Origin: Bacillota bacterium | Lineage (GTDB): Bacteria; Bacillota; Clostridia; Christensenellales; UMGS416 | Direction: 5' to 3' | DNA length: 61,419 nucleotides | NCBI GenBank assembly: GCA_023410875.1 | Contig: JAEYPH010000001.1 | Coordinates: 1-61,419, forward strand | In this document: piece by piece, positions 24,248 to 33,335 of the stretch | How the letters are laid out: each line of letters opens with the position of its first letter | Position numbering within the stretch: the stretch's first letter is position 1 | Notes under the pieces: model-generated | Told to the model about the DNA's origin: nothing | Database searches by the model: none | What the model saw: only the letters and a program-made list of their open reading frames with translations | Position numbers and translations under genes: made by a program

Positions 24248-25246
24248 ATGCGCGTGCTCATCATCGGCGGCACCGGGCTCATCAGTTCCGCCACCGTGCC
24301 GCTGCTCGTGGACCGGGGCGACGAGGTGACGCTGGTCAACCGCCACGGCACCTCCCCCATCCCCGGCGCGCGGGCCATCATCGGCGACCGCGGCGATGCG
24401 GGCTTTGAGGCCCAGCTGGCCGCGCTGCCCACTTTTGATGTGATCGTGGACATGGTGGGCTACGAGCCGGCCGACGGCGAGCAGCTGGCCCGGCTGGGCA
24501 GCCGCTGCGGACAGGTCGTGTTCTGCTCCACGGTAGATGTGTACCCCAAGCCTGCCGCGGGCTTTTACCCGGTACGCCCCGACGACCCGCTGGGCGCGGA
24601 CCCGGCATTTCAATACGCGTGGAAGAAAGTGCGCATCGAAGAACACCTGTGGTGTGCCCACCGCGAGGGGCGGCTGGCCCTGACGGTGCTGCGCCCCGGC
24701 CACACCTACGGCGAAGGCCGCGGCCTCGTGCACCCCTTCGGCGGCGGCATCGATTGCCTGCGCCGCATCCGTGCCGGCCTGCCGCTGATCGTACACGGTG
24801 ACGGCAGCTCGCTGTGGAGCGCCTGCCACCGCGACGACGTAGCCCGGGCCTTCGCCGGCGCCATCGGCAACCCCGCCGCCCTGGGCCGTGCCTACAACGT
24901 GACCGGCGACCAGTGTATGACGTGGAACCAGTACTGGCTATTGGCTGCCCAGGCATTGGGCTGCCCGTGTCCGGAGCTCGTACACATCCCAACACAGTTG
25001 CTATACCGCCTGGACCCGGAACGGGCGGCGTGGATTCTGTGGAACTTCATGCACGACAACGTGTTCGACAACGGCTCGGCCAAGCGCGACCTGGGCTTTG
25101 CCCAGACCATCGGCTGGGTGCAGGGCGTGGGCCGAGTTGCGCAATGGCTGCGGGATCATGGTGTCACCGAGGACCCGGCGCAGTTCGCCTATTACGACCA
25201 AGCCATCGCCCGGTGGAGGGCAGCGGAAAAGGCCTTTCTCTCGTAG
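24248..25246 (+). CDS. NAD-dependent epimerase/dehydratase (extended SDR)
   Basis: A 332-residue extended short-chain dehydrogenase. The Rossmann motif is VLIIGGTGLISSATVPLL, a G-x2-G-x2-S variant of the usual GxxGxxG. The catalytic serine lies in VVFCSTVDVYPKP, but the usual Y-x3-K appears shifted as YAWKKVRIE, which still gives Y and K three apart. It is similar to atypical sugar-nucleotide epimerase-like proteins found in catabolic clusters. Starts 1 base after the barrel gene. Substrate unknown. Confidence 0.82.
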   Translation: MRVLIIGGTGLISSATVPLLVDRGDEVTLVNRHGTSPIPGARAIIGDRGDAGFEAQLAALPTFDVIVDMVGYEPADGEQLARLGSRCGQVVFCSTVDVYPKPAAGFYPVRPDDPLGADPAFQYAWKKVRIEEHLWCAHREGRLALTVLRPGHTYGEGRGLVHPFGGGIDCLRRIRAGLPLIVHGDGSSLWSACHRDDVARAFAGAIGNPAALGRAYNVTGDQCMTWNQYWLLAAQALGCPCPELVHIPTQLLYRLDPERAAWILWNFMHDNVFDNGSAKRDLGFAQTIGWVQGVGRVAQWLRDHGVTEDPAQFAYYDQAIARWRAAEKAFLS

Positions 25247-25277
25247 TTCCCAGTTTTGTTCCAAAAGGAGGACCCAC

Positions 25278-26315
25278 ATGTCTCAACCGTTACGGGTGGC
25301 CGTGCTGGGCTGCGGCTACTGGTCCGGGTTCCAGATCCCCGCGTGGCAGAGCCTGGGCGTGCAAGTGGTGGGCTGCTGGAACCGCACCCGCGCCCGCGCC
25401 GATGCCACCGCCGCCAAGTGGGGCATCCCCCGGGTGTTCGACACGCCGGAGGAGCTCTTCGCCTGGGGCCAGTTCGACATCGCCGACATCATCGCCGATG
25501 TGGACGCCCATGAAAGCCTGACGTTGATGGCCGCCGGGCACCGCAAGGATGTCATCTGCCAGAAGCCCATGAGCGCCACGCTGGAATCTTGCGAGCGCAT
25601 GGTGCGCGCCTGCCGCGAATCCGGCGTGTGGTATGCCGTTCATGAGAACTTCCGCTGGCAGCCGCCGCTTTCCGCCGTGAGCCGTGCGCTGGACGAGGGC
25701 ACGCTGGGGCGCATCCTGCACGCCCACGTGGCGCTGAAGTCCCCCGACCGCGACATCATGTCCAAGCAGCCGGCGCTTACCCGCATGGATCACATGGCGC
25801 TGCGGGACATGGGGCCACACATCTTCGACGTGGTGCGCCGCTGGTTCGGCGAGGCCAGGGCGCTCTATTCGCTGCCCGTGTCCAGTTATGCGGACATCCC
25901 CGTGCAGGACACCGCCATGACGCTGCTGGACATGGCCGGCGGCTTTCCGGTGCAGGCGGACCTGTGCCACCGGTGGGAATACCGCATGTTCGCCGAGGGC
26001 GAGGCCGGCACGCTGCTGCTGGACAGCGACAACGTGCTGCACATCCACGACGGCGCGGGCCGGCGCAGCGTGGACACCAAGACGTGGCAGTATCTGCCAT
26101 ACATCCCTAGGGATGATTGGGCGGTGCACGGCGGCCACGTGTTCGCCAGCATCCCCGCGTGCCTGCGGGAGCTCAAGGACAGCTACGAGGCCGGCCGGCC
26201 CTCGGCCACATCCGGCCAGGACAATCTGGAATCCGTGCGGCTGGTGTTCGCCGCTATCCGCTCGTGGGATGAAAACCGCTCGGTTAAAATCGACGAAATG
26301 AGGAGTGCCACATGA
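25278..26315 (+). CDS. Gfo/Idh/MocA oxidoreductase, possible D-apiose dehydrogenase
   Basis: A 345-residue NAD(P)-dependent sugar dehydrogenase. The Rossmann motif is VAVLGCGYWSGFQIPAW, the cofactor/catalytic K-P appears in ICQKPMSATLE (normally EKP), and RDMGPHIFDVVRRWFG lies in the expected H-containing helix. Known D-apiose dehydrogenases (ApsD) belong to this family, and the operon also holds apiosidase-like and apionate-oxidoisomerase-like genes, so oxidation of apiose to apionolactone is the best guess. The ATG follows AAGGAGG, and the stop overlaps the next start. Confidence 0.78.
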   Translation: MSQPLRVAVLGCGYWSGFQIPAWQSLGVQVVGCWNRTRARADATAAKWGIPRVFDTPEELFAWGQFDIADIIADVDAHESLTLMAAGHRKDVICQKPMSATLESCERMVRACRESGVWYAVHENFRWQPPLSAVSRALDEGTLGRILHAHVALKSPDRDIMSKQPALTRMDHMALRDMGPHIFDVVRRWFGEARALYSLPVSSYADIPVQDTAMTLLDMAGGFPVQADLCHRWEYRMFAEGEAGTLLLDSDNVLHIHDGAGRRSVDTKTWQYLPYIPRDDWAVHGGHVFASIPACLRELKDSYEAGRPSATSGQDNLESVRLVFAAIRSWDENRSVKIDEMRSAT

Positions 26316-27598
26316 AGCTGCAAGTGACCCCCTGCCGCCGCTACCTGATGCGCGAGGACGGCTCGCCGTTCTTCTACCTGGGCGACACTGCCTGGGAGCT
26401 GTTCCATCGGCTGGACCGCGAGGAAGTGGACCATTACCTGAGCAACCGCGCCCGCCAGGGCTTCAAGGTGATACAGGCCGTGGCGCTGGCCGAGTTCGAA
26501 GGCCTGACCGTACCCAACGCCTACGGCCGCCTGCCGCTCAAACAGACCGACGGCCAATACGACCCCACCCAGCCGGACACCGACGGCGAATACAGCTACT
26601 GGGACCATGTGGACTACGCCGTGCGCAAGGCCGCCGAACACGGCCTCGTCATCGGCCTGCTGCCCACCTGGGGCGACAAATACAACCAAGCCTGGGGCAA
26701 GGGTCCGGAGGTCTTTACGCCGGAGAACGCCCGCATCTATGGCCGCTGGATCGCAGCGCGCTACCGCGGCAACGAGAACATACTGTGGATCATGGGCGGC
26801 GACCGTCCGCTTACGACCGACACGCACCGTGCCATCGTGCGCGCCATGGCCGAGGGCATCCGCGAGGTGGACACTGACCATCTGATTACCTTCCACCCCT
26901 GCGGCGAGCAGAGCTCCTATGACCACGTGGGCGGTGAGGCATGGCTGGACTTCCACATGCTGCAGACCGGCCACGGCCTGGGCCACTACGACTGCTGGCG
27001 GGCGCTGCGCCGCACGTTGGAACTGGATCACAGCATACCGGCGCTGGACGGCGAACCCCGCTATGAAGACCACCCGGCGTGCTTCAACACCTCTCTTGGC
27101 GTGATGTGGGACGCCGCCGACACCCGCAACAGCGCCTATTGGGATGTGTTCGAGGGCGCCTGCGGCCACACCTATGGCAACCACTGCATCTGGAGCTTCA
27201 ACAAGGAACCTGTGGACTATTTCCGCTATCGCTGGACCGAAGCTTTGACCCACGAGGGCGCCGAAACCATGGGCTTCGTGCGCAAGCTCATGGAATCCCG
27301 CCCCTTCTTCGAGCGGCGGTCCGCACCGGACCTCGTGCGCGACGACGGCGACCTGCTCAACCACATGGCCGCCTGTCGCGGCGAGCGCTATGCCTTCATC
27401 TACAGCCCCCAGGGGCTGCCGATGAAGGTCTGCCTGGGTATCCTGCCCGGCCAATTGGTGCTGGTCAGTTGGTTCAACCCGCGCACCGGCGAGGAAAAAC
27501 TGCAGACGCTGCTGCCCAACCGCGGCGCCGCCACGTTTGCGCCGCCGACCAGCGGCCGCGGGCAGGACTGGGTGCTCATATTGGACGGCAAGGACTGA
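26312..27598 (+). CDS. DUF4038 glycoside hydrolase, apiosidase-like (GH140 type)
   Basis: A 428-residue barrel with the DUF4038 start (G-x-P-F-F-Y-L-G-D-T-A-W-E-L, near residues 17-30), the active-site candidates D164 in WIMGGDRP and E248 in LDGEPRYE, and a small C-terminal beta domain from about residue 345. GH140 members remove apiose from pectic side chains. Those I know of are secreted; this one has no signal peptide, so it would act in the cytoplasm on imported oligosaccharides or glycosides. Confidence 0.8.
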   Translation: MKLQVTPCRRYLMREDGSPFFYLGDTAWELFHRLDREEVDHYLSNRARQGFKVIQAVALAEFEGLTVPNAYGRLPLKQTDGQYDPTQPDTDGEYSYWDHVDYAVRKAAEHGLVIGLLPTWGDKYNQAWGKGPEVFTPENARIYGRWIAARYRGNENILWIMGGDRPLTTDTHRAIVRAMAEGIREVDTDHLITFHPCGEQSSYDHVGGEAWLDFHMLQTGHGLGHYDCWRALRRTLELDHSIPALDGEPRYEDHPACFNTSLGVMWDAADTRNSAYWDVFEGACGHTYGNHCIWSFNKEPVDYFRYRWTEALTHEGAETMGFVRKLMESRPFFERRSAPDLVRDDGDLLNHMAACRGERYAFIYSPQGLPMKVCLGILPGQLVLVSWFNPRTGEEKLQTLLPNRGAATFAPPTSGRGQDWVLILDGKD

Positions 27599-27612
27599 AA
27601 GGGAGGCCTGTC

Positions 27613-28449
27613 ATGGCTAAGAAGTTGATCGCACTGGTGGGAGCCGGCGGCAAGATGGGCCGACGCATCCTGCCCAATTTACAGAAGTTTGGCTACGACT
27701 TTGTGGCATGCGAGAAGGACGAGGCGGGCCTGCAGACGCTGCGGGGCCTGGGCCTTACGGCACTGCCCACCGAGGAGGCTGTCGCCATCGCCGACCTCGT
27801 CGTGTTTGCGCTGCCCGACGCCGCGCTGCCCTCCTTAAGCCATAAACTGGTGCCGCTGATGAAGGCCGGCGCCACAGCCATCACGCTGGACCCCGCCGCC
27901 GCCCATGCCGGGCAGCTGACCACGCGGCCGGATTGCGCCTTCGTGGTGACCCACCCATGCCACCCGCCGCTGTTTGGGGACCGGGACACGCCTGAAGAAA
28001 AGGCCGATCTTTTTGGCGGGACCGCCGCCAAGCAGGACATTGTGATCGCGCTGATGCAGGGCTCAGAAGATCAGTATGACGAGGCCGAGCTGCTTTGCAG
28101 CCACATGTTCAACCCCGTGGAGCAGTGCCACCGCATCACCGTGGAGCAGATGGCCATACTGGAGCCTGCCGCCGCCGAGGTCGTGATCGCCATGTGCGCC
28201 ACGATCATGAAGGAGGCGCTGGACGAGGCCATCCGCCTCGGCGTACCCGAAGCCGCCGCCCGCTCCTTCCTGCTGGGGCACATCCAGATTCCGCTGGCCA
28301 TCGTGCTTAAGAACTCCAACCCCTTCTCCGACGCCGCCCAGATCGCCGTGGCCTACGGCAAGCGCAAAGTGCTGCGGGAGGACTGGAAGAAGGTGTTCGA
28401 GCCCGAGAGCATACAGGAAGTGCTGCGCGAGATGCTGCACCTGGCCTAA
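27613..28449 (+). CDS. NAD-binding protein resembling D-apionate oxidoisomerase
   Basis: A 278-residue protein with an N-terminal Rossmann fold (LVGAGGKMGRRILPNL) and a C-terminal helical domain of the phosphogluconate-dehydrogenase-C type. The diagnostic-looking blocks VVTHPCHPPLF, FGGTAAKQDIVIALMQG, RITVEQMAILEPA and FLLGHIQIPLAI match my recollection of ApnO, which converts D-apionate to 3-oxo-isoapionate. Assignment rests on memory of the family plus operon context. It is the last gene before a strong terminator. Confidence 0.72.
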   Translation: MAKKLIALVGAGGKMGRRILPNLQKFGYDFVACEKDEAGLQTLRGLGLTALPTEEAVAIADLVVFALPDAALPSLSHKLVPLMKAGATAITLDPAAAHAGQLTTRPDCAFVVTHPCHPPLFGDRDTPEEKADLFGGTAAKQDIVIALMQGSEDQYDEAELLCSHMFNPVEQCHRITVEQMAILEPAAAEVVIAMCATIMKEALDEAIRLGVPEAAARSFLLGHIQIPLAIVLKNSNPFSDAAQIAVAYGKRKVLREDWKKVFEPESIQEVLREMLHLA

Positions 28450-28471
28450 ATAACGCAAAGCAAATCGATCG

Positions 28472-28504
28472 CCCGCTGCCGATCACGTGGCAGCGGGTTT
28501 TTTT
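28472..28504 (+). terminator. Rho-independent terminator of the sugar operon
   Basis: Stem CCCGCTGCC/GGCAGCGGG with an 8-base loop, followed by seven T. Confidence 0.92.
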
Positions 28505-28548
28505 GTGCACAATCCTAACATTCTAGAGTTTAAACACACAAAAACATA

Positions 28549-28577
28549 TTGCCTATACAATTTTTATACGTTATCAT
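28549..28577 (+). promoter_or_regulatory. Candidate promoter of the histidine kinase gene
   Basis: TTGCCT, 17-base spacer, TATCAT in AT-rich DNA. It lies about 105 bases before the kinase start. Match is moderate. Confidence 0.45.
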
Positions 28578-28682
28578 GTTGCCTGCTTGATTTCATCACT
28601 CATTCTCAAATCAGGTATAGACGACGGGCAGGACACGCCTGGAGACCTGGCTGCAGACGGCCCTGCTTCAGGAGATGCGCAT

Positions 28683-29978
28683 ATGTCGGCGGAATATGGA
28701 ACCCACGCGGTTTCGGTCCCTCTGATCACGGAACGTTATTCGGCGGATGAGCCCGAACGGGACAAGCTTGTGCAAAAGCTCCTCTATCAGGCGGAGCTGC
28801 TCGCCAACGTGCGCGACGCCGTCATCGCCATGGATGAGAATCACCGGATCACCTACTGGAATGACATGGCCGGTGTACTGTATGGCTGGACCGCCGAGGA
28901 GGCCGTCGGTCAATCCGCTTCCACCCTGCTCAAAGCCATTTTGCCGAACTCCAACGGCGATCAAGCCCTCGCCAAAATGCTTCGGGACGGTTTCTTTGAC
29001 GGCGACGTCATCTATCACGACAAGGATGGCAAGCCCATCCACAGCCATGCGCATGTCCAGGTTCTGTACGGCAAAGACGGCTGCTGCAGCGGCACGGTCA
29101 GCATACTCCGGGATTTCACCGCCCGCAGGCAGGCCGAGGACGCCCTGCGCCAAAGCGAGACCCGCGCCCAGGAGCTGGCCAGGGAGTTGGAGAAGCGGAA
29201 CCGCTTCATCACCGACTTTTTCATCAACATCTCCCACGAATTTAAGACGCCGATCTCCATACTGCTGTTGGACGTGGATCTGCTGGATAAAAAGGCCGCT
29301 CGGCTGGCCGGCGGCGCGGCCACACAGATCATGAAAAGCACCGCCGTCATGCGCCAGAATGCCTACCGCCTGAGCCGCCTGGTCAACAACCTGCTGGACA
29401 TCACCAAGCTGGACGCCGGCTTCATGGAGCCCACATGGGAGCTCAAAGACATCGTCGAATGGTTGGAATATCTGGTCAAATCCACAGAACTCTATGCGGC
29501 GCAAAGAGGCCTGACGCTGAGCTTTTGCAGCGATACGCCGGAAAAGCTCATGGTTACCGACGGCTTCCTTTTCGACCGCGTTCTGCTCAACCTGCTGTCC
29601 AACGCCATCAAGCATACGCCCAGCGGCGGCCGCATCGATGTGACCTGCCATGTGGAACCGGACAAAATACAGGTGTCCGTACGCGACACCGGTGAGGGTA
29701 TCCCCGAGGAAAAGAAGGCGATGATATTTGACCGGTTTCGCCAGGTGAGCACCTCGATGACGCGCACAACCGAAGGCAGCGGCATCGGCCTGGCGCTGAC
29801 CAAGTCGCTGGTCTCCCTGCTGGGCGGCAGCATCTGGTTCGAAAGCACGCTGGGCGTTGGCAGCACCTTCACAGTGGAGCTGCCGGTACTGCAGATCAAC
29901 CTGGCCAATAAATTCGCGGATAAAAAAGGTATGCAGCTGGGGAAGAGAATCCAAATGGAAATGGCGGATATCACCTGA
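28683..29978 (+). CDS. Orphan PAS-domain sensor histidine kinase
   Basis: A 431-residue soluble kinase with no membrane segment. Residues about 30-155 form a PAS domain (VIAMDENHRITYWNDMAGVLYGW), then a coiled segment, a HisKA dimerisation helix with phospho-acceptor H185 (FFINISHEFKTPI), and a HATPase_c domain with the N box (NLLSNAIKHTP), G1 (VRDTGEGIP) and G2 (GSGIGLALTKS). No response regulator is adjacent. The ATG at 28683 lies 8 bases behind AGGAG. The signal is cytoplasmic, perhaps redox or a small ligand. Confidence 0.92.
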   Translation: MSAEYGTHAVSVPLITERYSADEPERDKLVQKLLYQAELLANVRDAVIAMDENHRITYWNDMAGVLYGWTAEEAVGQSASTLLKAILPNSNGDQALAKMLRDGFFDGDVIYHDKDGKPIHSHAHVQVLYGKDGCCSGTVSILRDFTARRQAEDALRQSETRAQELARELEKRNRFITDFFINISHEFKTPISILLLDVDLLDKKAARLAGGAATQIMKSTAVMRQNAYRLSRLVNNLLDITKLDAGFMEPTWELKDIVEWLEYLVKSTELYAAQRGLTLSFCSDTPEKLMVTDGFLFDRVLLNLLSNAIKHTPSGGRIDVTCHVEPDKIQVSVRDTGEGIPEEKKAMIFDRFRQVSTSMTRTTEGSGIGLALTKSLVSLLGGSIWFESTLGVGSTFTVELPVLQINLANKFADKKGMQLGKRIQMEMADIT

Positions 29979-30002
29979 TCATTCCGTTGGCAAAAGTGAA
30001 AA

Positions 30003-30018
30003 GGGCGCTTTCGCGCCC
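30003..30018 (-). terminator. Short terminator for the minus-strand AT-rich genes
   Basis: Stem GGGCGC/GCGCCC with a four-base loop. On the minus strand it is followed by TTTTCACTTTT. It lies between convergent transcripts. Confidence 0.65.
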
Positions 30019-30019
30019 C

Positions 30020-30205
30020 CTAACCTTCCTGCGTCTGTTCCTTCTTCACGTCGATGGCAATCGCCTCATACGCATCTGAACCGATCTTTTTCCTAACAAT
30101 GGTGCCGGCCGCATAAGTGCTTCTCAACAAGGATGCCGCATACTTTTTATATTTTTCCTGTCCCATCAGATGCGGCACGTTCTTGCAAAGCACTTTCATA
30201 TCCAT
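30020..30205 (-). CDS. Small protein of unknown function
   Basis: A 61-residue protein (MDMKVLCKNVPHLMGQEKYKKY...) with no recognised family. It is rich in lysine and begins behind AAGGAG at good spacing, which supports real translation. It lies 10 bases downstream of the membrane protein gene on the same strand and shares its lower GC content. Confidence 0.6.
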   Translation of the reverse strand: MDMKVLCKNVPHLMGQEKYKKYAASLLRSTYAAGTIVRKKIGSDAYEAIAIDVKKEQTQEG

Positions 30206-30215
30206 GCGACTCCTT

Positions 30216-31037
30216 TTACTTAAAGATATGCGGCACAGTCTGCTCAAGTGTCAGGCAGAAATCGGTAACATTATCGCACCATATGTTCTTTTCTGCCTTA
30301 TGAATGGCGATCGGCTCCTGGCTGTCAAAGCTGATGACGGCCACAACCTTGTCCTGCTCATTGAACAAAGGAAAGCACAGGCAGAATCTGGTGTTGCGGG
30401 TGTGATCCTTTTGATACCCGGTTAAATGGTATGCCGCATCCGTCCTGCGCAGGTCTTCTTCATACAGCATATCTTTATCGGTATAGCACTTTCCCACCAA
30501 TCCCTGAGCGTTATCGCCTGTGTGAAAGTATAACCCCTCCGGGGCGCTGTTACAACAAAAACCACTGATGTTTTTGAGTTTGAGCACAGTTCGGAACATT
30601 AAAATCTTCTTTTTCCTTGAATCGTCGCTTGCGCCTACGACAGAGAAGATCTTGTGCTTGGGCAGATAAACGCGAATGTTGATGTTCGGGTATTTGGTCT
30701 TAGCATCTTCTTCCAACTTGTACTGAAATTGATCCCGCAGGAATTTGAGCAGGTCGTCGCGCTCGGCGGTGGCTCTGCTTTCCCGTTCCTTGTTCATGAT
30801 CATATAGACCTGCAGTGGAATGGCCGTAAACAAGACGCTGGCCAGCCAGAGGCAGTCCTTGATAACGGAGATTTCAGTATTGACCGCCACCGCTCCCTGG
30901 CTGCTATCGATGGAAAAGACCATGATCAGAAAGGGATCGGGCAATATGTATGCCTTGGCCAGATAGCCGAGGATGGCCGGAATGAAAGCGATGACGATCG
31001 ATGCGAAGTGCTTCGCCCATAGTGTTCGCTTCTTCAT
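30216..31037 (-). CDS. Two-pass membrane protein with GAF-like cytoplasmic domain
   Basis: A 273-residue protein. Hydrophobic segments lie near residues 10-32 and 58-80, then a charged helical linker (MNKERESRATAERDDLLKFL), then a domain of about 170 residues resembling a GAF sensor (RFCLCFPLFNEQDKVVAVISFDSQEP near its end, the usual last strands and helix of GAF). Three cysteines in that domain may matter for ligand or redox sensing. Base composition is clearly more AT-rich than the neighbours, suggesting transfer. No output domain is seen. Confidence 0.6.
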   Translation of the reverse strand: MKKRTLWAKHFASIVIAFIPAILGYLAKAYILPDPFLIMVFSIDSSQGAVAVNTEISVIKDCLWLASVLFTAIPLQVYMIMNKERESRATAERDDLLKFLRDQFQYKLEEDAKTKYPNINIRVYLPKHKIFSVVGASDDSRKKKILMFRTVLKLKNISGFCCNSAPEGLYFHTGDNAQGLVGKCYTDKDMLYEEDLRRTDAAYHLTGYQKDHTRNTRFCLCFPLFNEQDKVVAVISFDSQEPIAIHKAEKNIWCDNVTDFCLTLEQTVPHIFK

Positions 31038-31170
31038 ATTACTCTCATCAATCCTATAAGGATATGATCTATAAGTTCATCATATCAATAATACTTTATG
31101 GGTTCAATGCGATAATATGACGAAAAAGAGCAAATAGAACGGGGATAAAGGAATCAAAAGGAGAAAAATT

Positions 31171-33324
31171 TTACGTGCCCCGATATACGTCGATCATCTC
31201 GGGCATCTTGCGGAACCCCTTGGCCAGCGCCTCCAACTGCTGCTTGTCCTTGATCTGCACCAGCAGCGCCATGGACGCCACGCCCTTGGTGTTCACCTTG
31301 GCGTTGAATTCGATCATCTGGGCGTCGTTGGCGTCGATGACCTTGTAGATCTCCACGACCAGGCCAGGGCGGTCATAGGCCTGCAGCTGCAGGCGGGCGC
31401 GGTAATCGCTGGCGGCATCGTCCTCCCAGGCCACGTCGATAAAGCGGCTGGGGTCCGAAGAAATATCCAGTATGTTCGTGCAGTTTTTGCGGTGCACGCT
31501 GACGCCCCGGCCACGGGTGATAAAGCCTACGATCTCATCATGGGGTACCGGGTTGCAGCACTGGGCGAAGCGCACCAGCATGCCCTTGTGGCCCTTCACG
31601 ACGATGCCGCGGCTGTCGGTGTCCTTCTTTTTTGCGTGGGTGTCCGGCGTGGTCTGTGCGATCTCGGCTCGCTGGGCCTTTTGCTCCTTGCGATATTCGG
31701 CGGCCAGGCGCTGCAGAATCTGCCCGGTGGAGATGCCACCATAGCCCACGGCGGCGTACATGTCCTCCACGCTGTTGAGCGTGAACTTCTTGAAAACCTT
31801 GCTGAGCCAGTCGGGCTTGAGCAGCTCACCGAACACGAAGCCCGCGCGCTTGGCAGCCTCCTCCAGCATGTCCTGGCCCTTTTCGATGTTCTCGTCCTTG
31901 TATTCCTTTTTGAACCATGTGCGAATCTTGTTGCGAGCCTGGGGCGTCACAACGACGTTGAGCCAATCGCGGCTGGGGCCCCGGCTGGTGTTGGACGTGA
32001 TGATCTCCACGATGTCGCCGGTCTTAAGCTCGGAGTTCAGGTTGACCATCTTGCCGTTGACCTTGGCGCCCACGCACTTGTTGCCCACGGCGGAGTGGAT
32101 CATGTAGGCGAAGTCGATGGGCGTGGCGCCCCGGGGCAGGTCCACGACGTCGCCCTTGGGCGTAAACACGAACACCTCGGCGTTGAACAGATCCATCTTG
32201 AGCGTGTCCATGAACTCGCGGGCGTCACGGGTCTCATTCTGCCACTCGAGAATCTGCCGCAGCCATGCCAGCTTGTCGTCAAACTTGGCGTCGGTCTGGG
32301 TCTCCTTGTATTTCCAATGGGCGGCGATGCCGTACTCGGCGGTGCGGTGCATGTCCCATGTGCGGATCTGCACCTCGAAGGGCGCGCCGCCCCGGCCAAT
32401 CAGCGTCGTGTGCAGCGATTGATACAGGTTGGGCTTGGGCACGGCGATGTAATCCTTGAAGCGGCCGGGCAGCGGCCGCCACAGCGTGTGCACGATGCCC
32501 AGCACGCCGTAGCAATCCTTGACGCTTTCCACGATGACGCGCACGGCCAGCAGGTCGTAGATCTGCTCGATGGTCTTGTGCTGCTGCTTCATCTTGCGGT
32601 AGATGCTGGCATAGTGCTTCAGACGGCCCTCGATGGTCGCGGCAATGCCGCTTTCCTTGAGGCGCTCGTCGATGTAGGCGATGATCTGGTTGATCTCTTC
32701 CAGGCGGCTGGAGCGCTCCTCGTCCAGGCTGCGCTCCACCAGGGCATAGCCTTCGGGGTCTATGAACTTGAGCGACAGGTCCTCAAGCTCCCATTTGATG
32801 CGGAAAATCCCCAGGCGGTGCGCCAGGGGAGCAAAAATGTCCTGGGTTTCGTGGGCCACAGAGAGCTGCTTTTCCCGGGGGCAGACGTCCAGCGTGCGCA
32901 TGTTGTGCAGGCGGTCTGCCAGCTTCACGAGGATCACGCGGATGTCCTCGCTCATGGCCAGCAGCATCTTGCGGATGCTCTCAGCCTTGCGCTCCTCGCG
33001 GCTCTGGTACTCCACCTTGCCCATCTTGGTCAGGCCATCCACGATCAGCGCAATCTCGGAGCCAAAGAGCTCCCTCACCTGCTCAATGGCCGTGTCGGTG
33101 TCCTCCACGACATCGTGCAACAGGCCCGCCGCGATCGTAGCGGTGTCCATCTCCATATCCAGCAGGATGGTGGCCACCTGGCATGGGTGGGTGAAGTAGG
33201 GTTCGCCGCTCTCGCGGACCTGGCCTGCATGGGCCTTTTGAGCGAACTCGTACACCCGCAGCAGCAGAGCATTGTCCAGCCGCGGGTTTTCGTTGCTCTT
33301 GAGCCTTTCCAGCAGTCCGTTCAA
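31171..33324 (-). CDS. relA: Bifunctional (p)ppGpp synthetase/hydrolase
   Basis: A 717-residue long RelA/SpoT homologue. The HD hydrolase domain has THPCQVATILLDMEMDTATIAAGLLHDVVEDT and the later VKLADRLHNMRT. The synthetase domain has ERLKHYASIYRKMKQQ and YQSLHTTLIG. TGS (VFTPKGDVVDLPRGATPIDFAY) and a C-terminal ACT domain follow. Both catalytic halves look intact, so it should make and degrade the alarmone. The start is TTG at 33324 behind GGGGGA. Third gene of the recJ-apt-rel run, 11 bases after apt. Confidence 0.95.
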   Translation of the reverse strand: MNGLLERLKSNENPRLDNALLLRVYEFAQKAHAGQVRESGEPYFTHPCQVATILLDMEMDTATIAAGLLHDVVEDTDTAIEQVRELFGSEIALIVDGLTKMGKVEYQSREERKAESIRKMLLAMSEDIRVILVKLADRLHNMRTLDVCPREKQLSVAHETQDIFAPLAHRLGIFRIKWELEDLSLKFIDPEGYALVERSLDEERSSRLEEINQIIAYIDERLKESGIAATIEGRLKHYASIYRKMKQQHKTIEQIYDLLAVRVIVESVKDCYGVLGIVHTLWRPLPGRFKDYIAVPKPNLYQSLHTTLIGRGGAPFEVQIRTWDMHRTAEYGIAAHWKYKETQTDAKFDDKLAWLRQILEWQNETRDAREFMDTLKMDLFNAEVFVFTPKGDVVDLPRGATPIDFAYMIHSAVGNKCVGAKVNGKMVNLNSELKTGDIVEIITSNTSRGPSRDWLNVVVTPQARNKIRTWFKKEYKDENIEKGQDMLEEAAKRAGFVFGELLKPDWLSKVFKKFTLNSVEDMYAAVGYGGISTGQILQRLAAEYRKEQKAQRAEIAQTTPDTHAKKKDTDSRGIVVKGHKGMLVRFAQCCNPVPHDEIVGFITRGRGVSVHRKNCTNILDISSDPSRFIDVAWEDDAASDYRARLQLQAYDRPGLVVEIYKVIDANDAQMIEFNAKVNTKGVASMALLVQIKDKQQLEALAKGFRKMPEMIDVYRGT

Positions 33325-33335
33325 CGGCAGTCCCC

